Assembly: GCF_000003815.2 (NCBI RefSeq)
Contig: NC_049995.1
Span: 17,903,075-17,967,074, forward strand
DNA length: 64,000 bases
Reading direction: 5' to 3'
Source: Branchiostoma floridae
Taxonomy: Eukaryota > Chordata > Leptocardii > Amphioxiformes > Branchiostomatidae
Below, one piece after another: positions 56,501-64,000 of the stretch. Position numbers and translations under genes: made by a program. How positions within the stretch are numbered: the first letter of the stretch is position 1; each line of letters starts with the position of its first letter. The notes under the pieces are model-generated. The model was not told the DNA's origin. It searched no databases and saw only the letters and a list, made by a program, of their open reading frames with translations.

Positions 56501-59415
56501 GAGAGGGGTGAGTAACAACGTTGGTCAGGATTTTTAAAAAAAATATATTTTACCAGCTGAGGGGTGACATGTCACCTCATTTTGGCGCTTTTTAATATGC
56601 CCTGGGGGTAACCCCAGACATACATGTACATCACATATCAAATATAATAAAAAGTAACATAACGATTGTGTTTGTACTGAAGGCAGCTGTGCCAGTTAAG
56701 ACTCAAAAGCCACACAATATTAAGTTAAGGGTTTTCTCTGAAACCTAACACTAAGACAGGACTGTACTCAGATAAGGATGGACCCCTATTTTTAGATCTT
56801 TTGGGATCTTAAATGTTCTCAAAGTGTTCATGTCTTCAAATATGGGACCTCCGGTCTATTGCAGTGGATGGCCCTAGCCAAATCGTAAATCACCTGAGGA
56901 CATAATGTGCACAGTACAGGGCTCTAGCCAGCGTCCGTCTTTCCGTCAATTGAAGGAAATTTGCTGCGTGTGACGGAAAATTTTTAAACCAATCCGTCAA
57001 CCTTGATGGACAAAAATTCTTGGTGGAAGCTACAGGCGGCTTGGGGACACTGTCGGAAAGCCACACACTGTTTGTTTTGCTATTGTTATGATTGTTGACT
57101 TGGTGTGTCGGCGCCGTTTCGCATACGATAATCTCATTAAAAACCTGTTTTTCAAGGTCTCAGTTTCGTCTTTCTAACTTAATTTTCGCGGTTTTCGTGA
57201 CAATGGCAATTGGCTGACGGAAAACATTTTCGAGCTGGCTAGAGCCCTGGCACATTACTAAGATTCTGATCTGAATTTGTGTATACAGTCAAACCTGCCC
57301 AAGACGACCACCCGGGGACCGGAAAAAAGCGGTCGATTTGGACAGGTGGTCGCTGAGAAGAGTATCGACTCAAAACATGCCCGATGGAAAGTATAAATGG
57401 TTTCCATTGTGCTTAATGGCATAAAGCAAGCACACTGCACGCACGCAAAGAAGCGAGGTCTTTAATCTCAAATACAACAGGCACACTGTAAACTGTAAAT
57501 TTAACCCCAAAATCCGACGCAAACTGGCCGATTTCGGCACAAAATCGTGCTAGTTATCATCAAAAATCGATGAAAACCTCAATTTTGAAAATGATGCGGT
57601 CGTTATGGGTCCCAATTTGGGCCGGTCGCGGTCGCGTTGGCCAGGTGGTCGTTGAGAAAAGGTTGCTTAATGCTTACGTCAATGGGAAAATAAATCGGGA
57701 CCGAGAAATAGTGGTCGAAATGGCCAGGTGGTCGCTGAGAGGAGGTGGTCGTTCGGGCAGGTTTGACTGTATAAGGGGACTCAAAGCAACTGCTTCATCT
57801 CTTGTTGTTCTCCTTTTTCAGAATGTTGGTGCAAACGAAAGGGTTTTTATACGTCGGAGGTTTTGAACAACCGATCGCTCAAATGAAGGTGAGTGCAAAA
57901 ATAGGTTTATGCACAAAATTTTATTCCTCGCAGCCGGTGATGTTGAACACCATTAAGATCCTCTTGGTGTTCTGAACAAAGTTCAACATACGGTAATTTC
58001 TAACACAACAAATTATTATACCCAAATTTTCGACTGATCATCACCATTCTTTGTCAAAGAATGGACAATCCCCTGCTTCTGTGGCATCATGTTATGTAGA
58101 TAGAACACATGACTCAGTGAGCAGTGGATCATAAGTTGCAGGAAGTCTATGGCACCCTCCGTCTCTGTATAGGGATGGTTGTAAAGATCTGGTGTAGCTA
58201 GTTTTTTTGATACCCTCTTTTTGTGTTTGTTTAGCTGTAAATTCCTTAGGCCTGTAGTTTTCAAAATGATAATATATGAATCCATTTGAAAGTGAAGCAT
58301 CTGTTTTTCTCTTGTTGCAGGTGACCAAAGATCTGAAGAAATACGATGGTAAGATCGTGGAGTGCAAGTTTGACGGGGCGACAAAACAGTGGCTGTTTCT
58401 CCGTGAGAGAACGGACAAGAGCTTCCCTAACTCCTACACAACTGCTGTCGGTGGGTGCTTCTCTCTAATACTTTATTAACTATATGGTAGAACCCAGGCT
58501 GCTTTCTACAAATTTGGTATGCTCTCTGGTAACTATTTTTGGGTTCATCAGGTAACTATTTCTGCCGTATGGGTTCATCAGGTTAACTATTTCTGCAGTA
58601 TGGGTTCATCAGGTATCTATTTCTGCAGTATGGGTTCATCAGGTATCTATTTCTGCAGTATGGGTTCATCAGGTAACTATTTCTGCAGTATGGGTTCATC
58701 AGGCAACTATTTCTGCAGTATGGGTTCATCGGGTAACTATTTCTGCAGTATGGGTTCATCAGGTAACTATTTCTGCAGTATGGGTTCATCAGGTTACTAT
58801 TTCTGCAGTATGGGTTCATCAGGTAACTTTTTCTGCAGTATGGGTTCATCAGGTTACTTCTGCAGTATGGGTTCATCAGGTTACTTCTGCAGTATGGGTT
58901 CATCAGGTAACTATTTCTGCAGTATGGGTTCATCAGGTAACTATTTCTGCAGTATGGGTTCATCAGGTTTACTATATTACTATTATGCGAACAGAGCCTG
59001 TAACCAGGGATATCTGATAAGTGAACAGTACTGTATGTTTGTAACCATGGAGATCTGTTCTGTTTCCCTCCCAGCTGTGTTTGAGAGCATACAGAACCCC
59101 GTAACCATGGAGATCTGTTCTGTTTCCCTCCCAGCTGTGTTTGAGAGCATACAGAACCCCGTAACCATGGAGATCTGTTCTGTTTCCCTCCCAGCTGTGT
59201 TTGAGAGCATCCAGAACCCCGTTACCAAGGAGATCCTGTTCGAGTTCATCACGAGATCGAGGTACCAGCAGCACCCTCCCCCGGGATCAATGCACCCTCC
59301 CCCTGGCTCCTCACACCCTCCCCAGTCATCGCTGGACAGTCCCCGCGGCCAGAAGAGACCACTGTCACAAGGAGACCACTTAATGCCGCCACCAGAGAAG
59401 ATGCCAAAAAGATAA
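47565..59415 (+). CDS. RNGTT: mRNA capping enzyme: RNA triphosphatase plus guanylyltransferase
   Basis: Exons: 47565-47619, 48514-48623, 49759-49865, 50652-50740, 51221-51296, 51582-51810, 52265-52365, 52938-53039, 53773-53908, 54387-54458, 54674-54838, 55549-55626, 56407-56507, 57822-57888, 58321-58450, 59195-59415 (stop TAA). All phases agree; 612 residues against 597 recalled for human. The N-terminal half is a cysteine-phosphatase-type RNA 5'-triphosphatase with [10 protein letters not shown], nucleophile Cys at about 124. The C-terminal half is a nucleotidyltransferase with WKADG (GMP-accepting Lys at about 285), [22 protein letters not shown] and ILKWKPP, then an OB-fold. The enzyme makes the 5' cap guanylate on RNA polymerase II transcripts in the nucleus (family knowledge). 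An acidic and proline-rich linker (about 200-245) and a His/Pro-rich C-terminal tail are ordinary. Exons 2, 3, 8, 9, 12 and 16 have tandem copies of their borders beside them. Confidence 0.96.
48012..48379. mobile_element. MITE with AGGCCACACCAATTTAATTT ends, 368 bp
   Basis: AGGCCACACCAATTTAATTT ... AAATTAAATTGGTGTGGCCT with inner foldback (GCGAGCGAATC region). An inverted copy of exactly the same length lies at 60619-60986. RNGTT intron 1. Confidence 0.85.
48624..48790 (+). repeat. Copy of RNGTT exon 2 end plus donor
   Basis: GAACCGGTTCCAGTGGCTGA, TGCTGTTTGCTTACGTCAAC and GGCATGGGGGTGAGG recur about 160 bp downstream of the real exon end, in frame and with a donor. Confidence 0.85.
49035..49758 (+). 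repeat. About 80 bp minisatellite spanning RNGTT exon 3 acceptor
   Basis: AACCCACAGGCTAAGATGGG and CTGGTTATCGACCTG (first 27 exon bases) followed by GTTAGTTAATAAGTTAACC-type spacer recur at about 49051, 49150, 49231, 49311, 49393, 49475, 49553 and the real 49759. Confidence 0.9.
50270..50605. mobile_element. Dispersed repeat (SINE/LINE-tail-like)
   Basis: (ATTC)n at one end and GTGGGGGTTCTTTAAC at the other, with CTCTGGCGGCGCCTATCTCC inside. GGTTCTTTAA recurs near 230 (complement), 51116 and 56800, suggesting a common element end. RNGTT intron 3. Confidence 0.45.
51000..51190. mobile_element. Dispersed repeat fragment
   Basis: GTGACCTCAATACGACAGTA and ATTGCCCCAGGTGCGG match 47410-47455 (TGACCTCAATACAACATTAT), and the tail GTGGGTTCTTTAATGTGCTC matches 225-250 in complement. 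Confidence 0.55.
52632..52937 (+). repeat. Four copies of RNGTT exon 8 acceptor region
   Basis: TTCTGTCCTACAG plus ACAGGGTTTCCCGGGTGCCC and AGCCCGTCTCCATG recurs with exon-like starts at about 52635, 52727, 52829 and the real 52938. Confidence 0.9.
53341..53772 (+). repeat. Three extra copies of RNGTT exon 9 start
   Basis: Copies begin at 53355, 53500 and 53637, 145-136 bp apart; the real exon begins at 53773. Each has an acceptor (CCCCCAG) and about 70 in-frame exon bases coding [20 protein letters not shown] or close to it, then C-rich spacer instead of the exon remainder. Confidence 0.92.
55618..55865 (+). repeat. Copy of RNGTT exon 12 end plus donor
   Basis: AAGGATGTGAGTCTGGCTTC and CTTCTGGTTCT recur near 55740 as TAGGATGTAGGTCTGGGTTC; the following 100 bases (TGACATCTTCTGGGCTCTAG) also repeat. 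Confidence 0.75.
56937..57249. mobile_element. hAT-like MITE, 313 bp
   Basis: CAGGGCTCTAGCCAGC / GCTGGCTAGAGCCCTG, flanks GCACAGTA / GCACATTA (7 of 8 equal). RNGTT intron 13. Confidence 0.85.
57284..57772. mobile_element. Tc1/mariner-like MITE with TACAGTCAAACC ends
   Basis: TACAGTCAAACCTGCCC / GGGCAGGTTTGACTGTA flanked by TA, with GGTGGTCGCTGAGAAG inside and in inverse. A fragment of one end lies at 23600-23640. Confidence 0.75.
58519..58975 (+). repeat. 30 bp minisatellite of alternating splice motifs, about 15 units
   Basis: Unit GGGTTCATCAGGTAACTATT TCTGCAGTAT. Each holds a donor consensus (CAG|GTAACT) and an acceptor (TTTCTGCAG). It reads openly as a ten-residue repeat in the frame of the last RNGTT exon but lies in the intron. 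Confidence 0.95.
59041..59220 (+). repeat. 60 bp repeat spanning RNGTT last acceptor, three copies
   Basis: Three exact-length units at 59041, 59101 and 59161; the first two are identical and the third, real one differs at one base (ATACAG to ATCCAG). The unit has GTAACCATGGAGATCTGTTC, TGTTTCCCTCCCAG, then exon start CTGTGTTTGAGAGCAT and CAGAACCCC. Confidence 0.95.
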
Positions 59416-59706
59416 GATGTCTTAAAGATACGAGTTTCTTATTTACTGTTTGTTGGACCTTATTTTATAGTTAGGACATTTTCTAATGTTGGTTCATTGA
59501 AATTTGGAAAGACAATGAGAATTTTTGAAATACTATTCACTGTCCCTGTAGCTATAAATGAAATGAAGATGCAACAGTTTTGTTTGTTTGTCAACCTTTG
59601 TTTGTTAAAAATGGCCTGCAAATGTTCTATGAGTTTTAGGCTATGAGGGAGATGTTAATGATAGGACAAAATATACAGGAGAGAAGCATGCCTTGACAGA
59701 CCATAC

Positions 59707-60050
59707 CAGGGTTGTAGCCAGCACCCGTCCTTTGACAGAATTTTGCAGCTTGGGAGGGAAAATTTTTTGCGCATTCCGTCTATTCCATTTGACGGACAAA
59801 AATCAATACGGAAAGATATAATAAAACTGTCTCCCTTAAGTAATTTTTCACCAATTGAAAACAGATGCTGTTAGTCTTCCATCAAAATTTAAACCTCAAA
59901 ATGCAGGATATAGCGATTCAGAGGGTCTAGATTTCAAACTTTTCCAGGGTAGAATGCGCGGACCCCTAGGAACGTCGCGCCTTTGGCACTCAGTAGGTCT
60001 GTTCAAAATTTGAGGGGACAGAAAATGACTTCAGGCTGGCTACAACCCTG
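59707..60050. mobile_element. hAT-like MITE, diverged subfamily
   Basis: CAGGGTTGTAGCCAGC / GCTGGCTACAACCCTG, flanks GACCATAC / GACTATAC (7 of 8). RNGTT 3' flank. Confidence 0.8.
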
Positions 60051-60618
60051 GACTATACATACAATCATACATAAAATTAGTGTACTTTTTAACAGTGCAT
60101 TAGTCACCAAGTTGTGCAACATTGTATAAAGCTTAACATCAATGTGTTGTTGACTGTTGCCGTTGAGATATTTTCAAAAACTTCTATCTTTCCAACCTGA
60201 AAAAGTGAAAAGTCTGATAAGTTTGCTGTTCTCGTTCTGAGGTTCATGTGGTAAAAGATAAGAATAGCACCCAGGTTACATTAAACTTGACAGTCATTTT
60301 TCAAATGCCGAGGCCTCCAAAGTGCAGATTTACTTAATATTGACTGTACAGTTAGGTTTGACATGTCATTAGAAATATTCAGCCCACTATGGATATGATA
60401 TCTTCTTTTATATAATATGATGGTTCTGCCCTACCATACTGTCATTCAGAGGTTTGAATCGTTGTCAGAATCGTTTACTGGTCTTCAATTAAAAAAATGA
60501 CCACCAAACTCAGTACTGGAAATCAGGTCAGACCTTCACCTCATTGTCCATTTTGCTACAAAGGATACAATATACACATGGACAGTGGTTAAAATGAAGT
60601 GTCAATTTTAGGTTAGTA

Positions 60619-60986
60619 AGGCCACACCGATTTAATTTCTTGGTTCACGGATTCGCTCGCTCCTATTTTTTTGAAAAAAATAAAAAATAAAAATGACCAC
60701 TCAGCAAATTTTCACCATTAATGAAACCATTCACCAGCTTTCTGGTGTAGCAAATTGGCCTTTATATTATAAGCTCCTTAAAGTGTGGGTACAGGTGCTG
60801 TTACTGTACAAAAATAGTGTTTTTGTACTTTTTTCAAGCTGAAAACTTTTTTTCTTTATGTTTTGGATTAGCCGTTACCTTTACCACAACCATTTTCCAA
60901 TTTTTATCTTTATTTTTATTTCGCCCTCTCGCTCCATATTTTTTATGAAAAAATCCGTGAACCAAGAAATTAAATTGGTGTGGCCT
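60619..60986. mobile_element. MITE with AGGCCACACC ends, inverted copy of 48012-48379
   Basis: AGGCCACACCGATTTAATTT ... AATTAAATTGGTGTGGCCT, 368 bp, the same length as the other copy and in reverse orientation. Confidence 0.85.
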
Positions 60987-61000
60987 AAAGAAAAGTTGTG

Positions 61001-61006
61001 AATAAA
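61001..61006 (+). terminator. Possible poly(A) signal of RNGTT
   Basis: AATAAA 1.6 kb after the stop, 15 bp past the end of the 60619-60986 element. Confidence 0.3.
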
Positions 61007-61605
61007 TGTACAATACAGACAGTCAGCATTGTGTTCAGTAGTCATTTTATTACAAAAGTCATAAACAGATGAAGGTTGTTTCATTCTTTTTTATCTCCAT
61101 GACTCCTTTTGATTTGTAGATAGTGGTGATCATGTTACAAATGTAGCTTTATAAAAGGTTTGGTCGGGATGCTTCTTGCACCTCTCTAAAGATAGCACAT
61201 GTGGAAGAATTTTTCCACTTTTCAGTGAAAAGCAGAAGTATCTAATAGTATCGATTTTATTGTTTAAAAATGCATGTTAAGGTCCAGCAATTTCAAGTCG
61301 TTTTAATAAGTCAATCTAATTGCTTAAAGTGTATGGAAATAGGGCCAGTCCAAGCTCTCACAGTCGTTAATTTTGGGGATCCACCAATTGAAGGACAAAA
61401 CAACATCTAGCTACAGTTTTGGAATCTTAGCATCAAGATGTTCTTTTCTGCTTGTACACAAACCGTGAGTGGGGATAATGGGCGGTGCTGACAACCCTTA
61501 ATTACTTAAGATGTATTTTTGGTCAGCGTTAAGCTAGCAACCCTCAATTAGAGGTCCTTTTTAATTTGATTTGACTAACTATGCTGGACAGTTTAGAATA
61601 GACAG

Positions 61606-62015
61606 AAGCTCCACCGCTCAGACCGCCGACACTTGGTACGGTCCGGACGACGTCTCCTTATTTGGTGTGCTGGCGGCTGAGTCCGTGAGCTCCACCCCTC
61701 AGACTGCCGACACTTGGTACGGTCCGGACGACGTTTCCTTATTTGGCGTGCTGGCGGCTGAGTCCGTGAGCTCCACCCCTCAGACTGCCGACACTTGGTA
61801 CGGTCCGGACGACGTTTCCTTATTTGGCGTGCTGGCGGCTGAGTCCGTGAGCTCCACCCCTCAGACTGCCGACACTTGGTACGGTCCGGACGACGTCTCC
61901 TTATTTGGCGTGCTGGCTGTTGAGTCTATAAGCTCCACCCCTCAGACTGCCGACACTTGGTACGGTCCGGACGACGTTTCCTTATTTGGCGTGCTGGCTG
62001 TTGAGTCTGTGATCT
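61606..62015 (-). repeat. 81 bp minisatellite duplicating the Patched-like C-terminus and stop
   Basis: Five units: CTCAGACTGCCGACACTTGG, TACGGTCCGGACGACGTCTC, CTTATTTGGCGTGCTGGCGG, CTGAGTCCGTGAGCTCCACC. On the minus strand the unit codes STPNKETSSGPYQVSAV and TGA. The copy nearest the coding region supplies the real end; the other four lie after the stop. The 81 bp period makes both strands open. Confidence 0.95.
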
Positions 62016-62958
62016 CCTCCTCTTTGGATGGCCCAACCACGGTCATGATCACAGGCATGACGACCAAAGCGTGTAGCAAAACCAGCGCGCACAGCGTGAA
62101 AACCGCCTGGAACAAGCTGTAGAAGATGTAGGACGGCGCCGTGGTGAACGGCAAAACCGCAAACATCAGTGTTAGACATGTCTGCACCACAGGCATACTG
62201 TAGTACACCAGGGTGGACTGCATGCACTTAGTCCTGGTGGGGCCCTGCGCGCGCACGAACGCGAACACGGTCGGAGAGGTGGCCTGGATCGTGAAGCCCA
62301 AAGCAAACACGGAGTACCCCAAGGTGGCCGGGTCAAGGTTAGTGCCAAGGACCGTGAGAAATCCGATCAGACCGGTCATGACGGACATGGTTAGGATAGC
62401 CACCCACATGCTGCTTCGGAAGTTCGTCACAGTAAACATCGCGAACACGAGAAAACAGAACCCGGTGATCCCAAGGTTCTCCAACGCTTCTGGTAGAATC
62501 GGCGCGAACTGGTCCAGGAACATGAACGCCGGGTTGTACACGGTCACGTTCAAGTCGCTTTCTCTCGCGACCTTTCGTGCCGAGGTCATCACCTCAATCA
62601 ACTCCTTGTAGTTTGCTGTTTTCTTGCTCTGTAGGAAGATCCTGCTGGCGCGAATGTTCTTCTGATTGTTTTTGAACACGATGTCATGTCTGTATCTACG
62701 GAAAGCAGTGGTGTTGAGAAACTGCCGGAGCCTCTTGATGTACTTTAGCTTGTCCGCACGTTTGCGGCCGCCAACCGTGTTTAGGAAGGCGCGGTAGTCT
62801 CGGAACCAGGCATCGGTGTCGGGCGCGGAGATGTGCGGAATGCTCTCGAACGTCCGGGTGAGGTTTTCGAGCCCGTCCTGAACCGCAGGGTCCCAGTAGC
62901 GCAGGTCGCCGCGTAGGATCACAGCGATCCTGGGCCCAAATTCCGTGAAGTAGACATC
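61942..62958 (-). CDS. Patched/RND-family membrane protein, C-terminal exon (partial)
   Basis: A single exon of 338 codons plus TGA is open from an acceptor at 62958 (CCCACAG before GATGTC, phase 0). The first 165 or so residues look like the second extracellular loop of a Patched-domain-containing (PTCHD/PTR) protein, with YFTEFGPRIAVIL and WFRDYRAFL. The rest has about five hydrophobic segments (starting near LGITGFCFLVFAMF, MWVAILTMSVMTGLIGFL, LGYSVFALGFTIQ, LTLMFAVLPF and LFQAVFTLCALVLLHALVVM), matching transmembrane helices 8-12 of the RND fold. The acidic residues usual in the GxxxD-type helix of Patched relatives are not evident in LGYSVFALGFTIQATSP, so proton-driven transport is uncertain. 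The tail is hydrophilic and ends inside an 81 bp tandem repeat that also duplicates the stop codon. The 5' exons lie beyond 64000. Substrate unknown. Confidence 0.75.
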   Translation of the reverse strand, partial: DVYFTEFGPRIAVILRGDLRYWDPAVQDGLENLTRTFESIPHISAPDTDAWFRDYRAFLNTVGGRKRADKLKYIKRLRQFLNTTAFRRYRHDIVFKNNQKNIRASRIFLQSKKTANYKELIEVMTSARKVARESDLNVTVYNPAFMFLDQFAPILPEALENLGITGFCFLVFAMFTVTNFRSSMWVAILTMSVMTGLIGFLTVLGTNLDPATLGYSVFALGFTIQATSPTVFAFVRAQGPTRTKCMQSTLVYYSMPVVQTCLTLMFAVLPFTTAPSYIFYSLFQAVFTLCALVLLHALVVMPVIMTVVGPSKEEEITDSTASTPNKETSSGPYQVSAV

Positions 62959-63054
62959 CTGTGGGAAGAAGAGGAGTAAGTTACAAATTGTGACCACAGC
63001 CAGCTAATGAAACACATGGAAAGGAAAAAAAAGGAAAGTGATCTCGATCCAGTT

Positions 63055-63330
63055 TTAGCTCACTGAAGAGCTAGTCTTCCACTGGTCGTGACAGAGAGGA
63101 CAGACGCTATGTACAGTATTTACAGGTTCATTGTACCGGGGAAATTCCCCTAGCTCTTTTCGACAAGCACAATGAACAGTGGACCACGGCTTAACGTCCT
63201 GTCCTAAGGACTGCAACCCTTTCCAGTAGTGTGCATGTCGGGTGAGCGACACAACCGGAATTGAATTCACGGCTTCTGGTTCCAGAGGCAGGGCCGCTAA
63301 CCACTGGACTACGCGCGCAAAGCTAGTCTA
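63055..63330 (-). mobile_element. tRNA-derived SINE
   Basis: The complement has GTAGTCCAGTGGTTAGCGGC (A-box-like), CCTGCCTCTGGAACCAGAAG and GAATTCAATTCCGG (B-box-like), the order and spacing of a tRNA head, then an unrelated body to about 63055. Upstream intron of the Patched-like gene. Confidence 0.7.
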
Positions 63331-63652
63331 ATGGCACCTGCGGTACTCTACATGCGGTTTCATCATACTGGTATGTTATATGGAGCACACGAATATGGCA
63401 TGCGGCTTGATAATATGTCAAATGAGGATTGGTACTGGTAGTACTTGTAATGATGAGATGTTGTTGTACATGTATGTTTTGTTATGCTATGCTGTCCATT
63501 CTGGATAAAGTCTAACTGTATTTTCCAACACAAAAAATGAGACCAATTTTTTTATGCTGTGCATGTTTTCTGTCATATATTAAGTCCTGGAGAGTAGCTG
63601 CGCCCCATTCTACGTGCGACAGTTAACAAAGGAGTTAGTAAACCACCGTGGA

Positions 63653-63858
63653 AACTCAACTTTGTCTTCTCCGTACCAAACTTTTACGGTCTGAGAAAAT
63701 TTAACTTGTTCTCTGAACTAAATGTTCACGATGGCAGCAGGTGCGCATAAAAAAAGTCTGTGATTTATTTGTTATCTGTAATGATAAGTTCACGTTACAG
63801 CCGTCACAGTGAAAACCGTGAACATAAAAGTACAGTGAAAAAATCAGGAATTACAGTA
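63653..63858. mobile_element. MITE, inverted copy of 24617-24827
   Basis: CTGAGAAAATTTAACTTGTT, GATAAGTTCACGTTACAGCC and CAGGAATTACAGTA match the other copy in reverse; left terminus decayed. Confidence 0.75.
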
Positions 63859-64000
63859 TTCTTCCTACGCAAAGGTATGCACGGATCAAATTTTCAACGA
63901 CCACTGTTGCCTCCAATACTCAGTACTGATCCTGAACAAGGTAATAGTAGTTGCTAAAAATTTGCTCTGTGTATACCTTTGTGTGGAAGAAAGTTAAGCA

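Noticed and set aside
58519-59194. ORF reading the 30 bp array in frame with the last RNGTT exon as a coding extension
   Set aside because: The preceding exon ends at a good donor (58450) and intron retention meets TAA within about 30 bases. The acceptor at 59195 restores the family sequence exactly.
61571-62122. Plus-strand ORF of 183 codons with ADTWYGPDDVSLFGVL repeats
   Set aside because: Antisense to the Patched-like C-terminus; the minus strand has a family match extending well beyond the repeat.

Overview
The window looks like nuclear DNA of an invertebrate chordate, most likely an amphioxus (Branchiostoma). It has short coding exons separated by GT-AG introns, metazoan housekeeping genes resembling their vertebrate counterparts, many short inverted-repeat elements, tRNA-derived SINE relics and a great many minisatellites. 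Three runs of N (8566-8997, 22525-23236, 30227-30326) are assembly gaps. Species assignment is inference; no database was searched.

Six protein-coding genes can be modelled. (1) 60-14347, + strand: an OXR1/NCOA7-type gene, 5'-incomplete, running from the end of a LysM region to a complete TLDc domain; 12 exons, 766 codons in the window. (2) 20811-26646, +: EXOSC6/MTR3, an RNA exosome ring subunit; 10 exons, 282 codons, complete. (3) 28251-31405, +: a UPF0193 (C22orf23/EVG1-like) gene; one exon end is lost in a gap. (4) 33979-44532, -: a protein of about 1005 residues with roughly 22 C2H2-type zinc fingers in 14 exons. (5) 47565-59415, +: mRNA capping enzyme RNGTT; 16 exons, 612 codons, with both catalytic centres visible. 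(6) 61942-62958, -: the last exon of a Patched/RND-family membrane protein whose 5' part lies beyond the window. In every multi-exon join the codon phases agree, which is the main support for these models. Genes 2, 3 and 5 act in RNA processing or are uncharacterised; nothing suggests that the neighbours form an operon or pathway. Genes 4 and 5 are divergent and share a 3 kb upstream interval. Genes 3/4 and 5/6 are convergent.

The most striking property is structural. In every gene, tandem repeats sit on exon/intron borders, and the repeat unit contains the border itself: part of the exon plus its splice acceptor or donor. More than twenty exon edges are affected, with 2 to about 26 copies each. 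This creates ladders of decoy splice sites (for example about 26 acceptors at 5.5-7.6 kb, about 16 at 13.1-14.2 kb, nine at 36.1-37.3 kb). The same process has duplicated a start-codon region (44.5-44.6 kb, giving a short upstream ORF) and a stop-codon region (61.6-62.0 kb). At 9.46-9.98 kb it has produced four in-frame exon-like cassettes of two alternating types. I recall a report of minisatellites of this kind, called mirage minisatellites, at the amphioxus Adh locus. I cannot verify that here, so the class may be known, but the density and several individual cases deserve attention.

The spacers hold many non-autonomous DNA elements. Several have intact or near-intact target-site duplications: hAT-like with 8 bp duplications at 16.2, 43.8, 56.9 and 59.7 kb; a TTAA-type foldback at 8.5-9.2 kb whose empty site is preserved in an adjacent tandem duplicate; and a family with TACTGTAA termini in five copies. 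A 56 bp satellite array at 45.1-45.9 kb has a higher-order pattern and a single dispersed relative at 1.26 kb.
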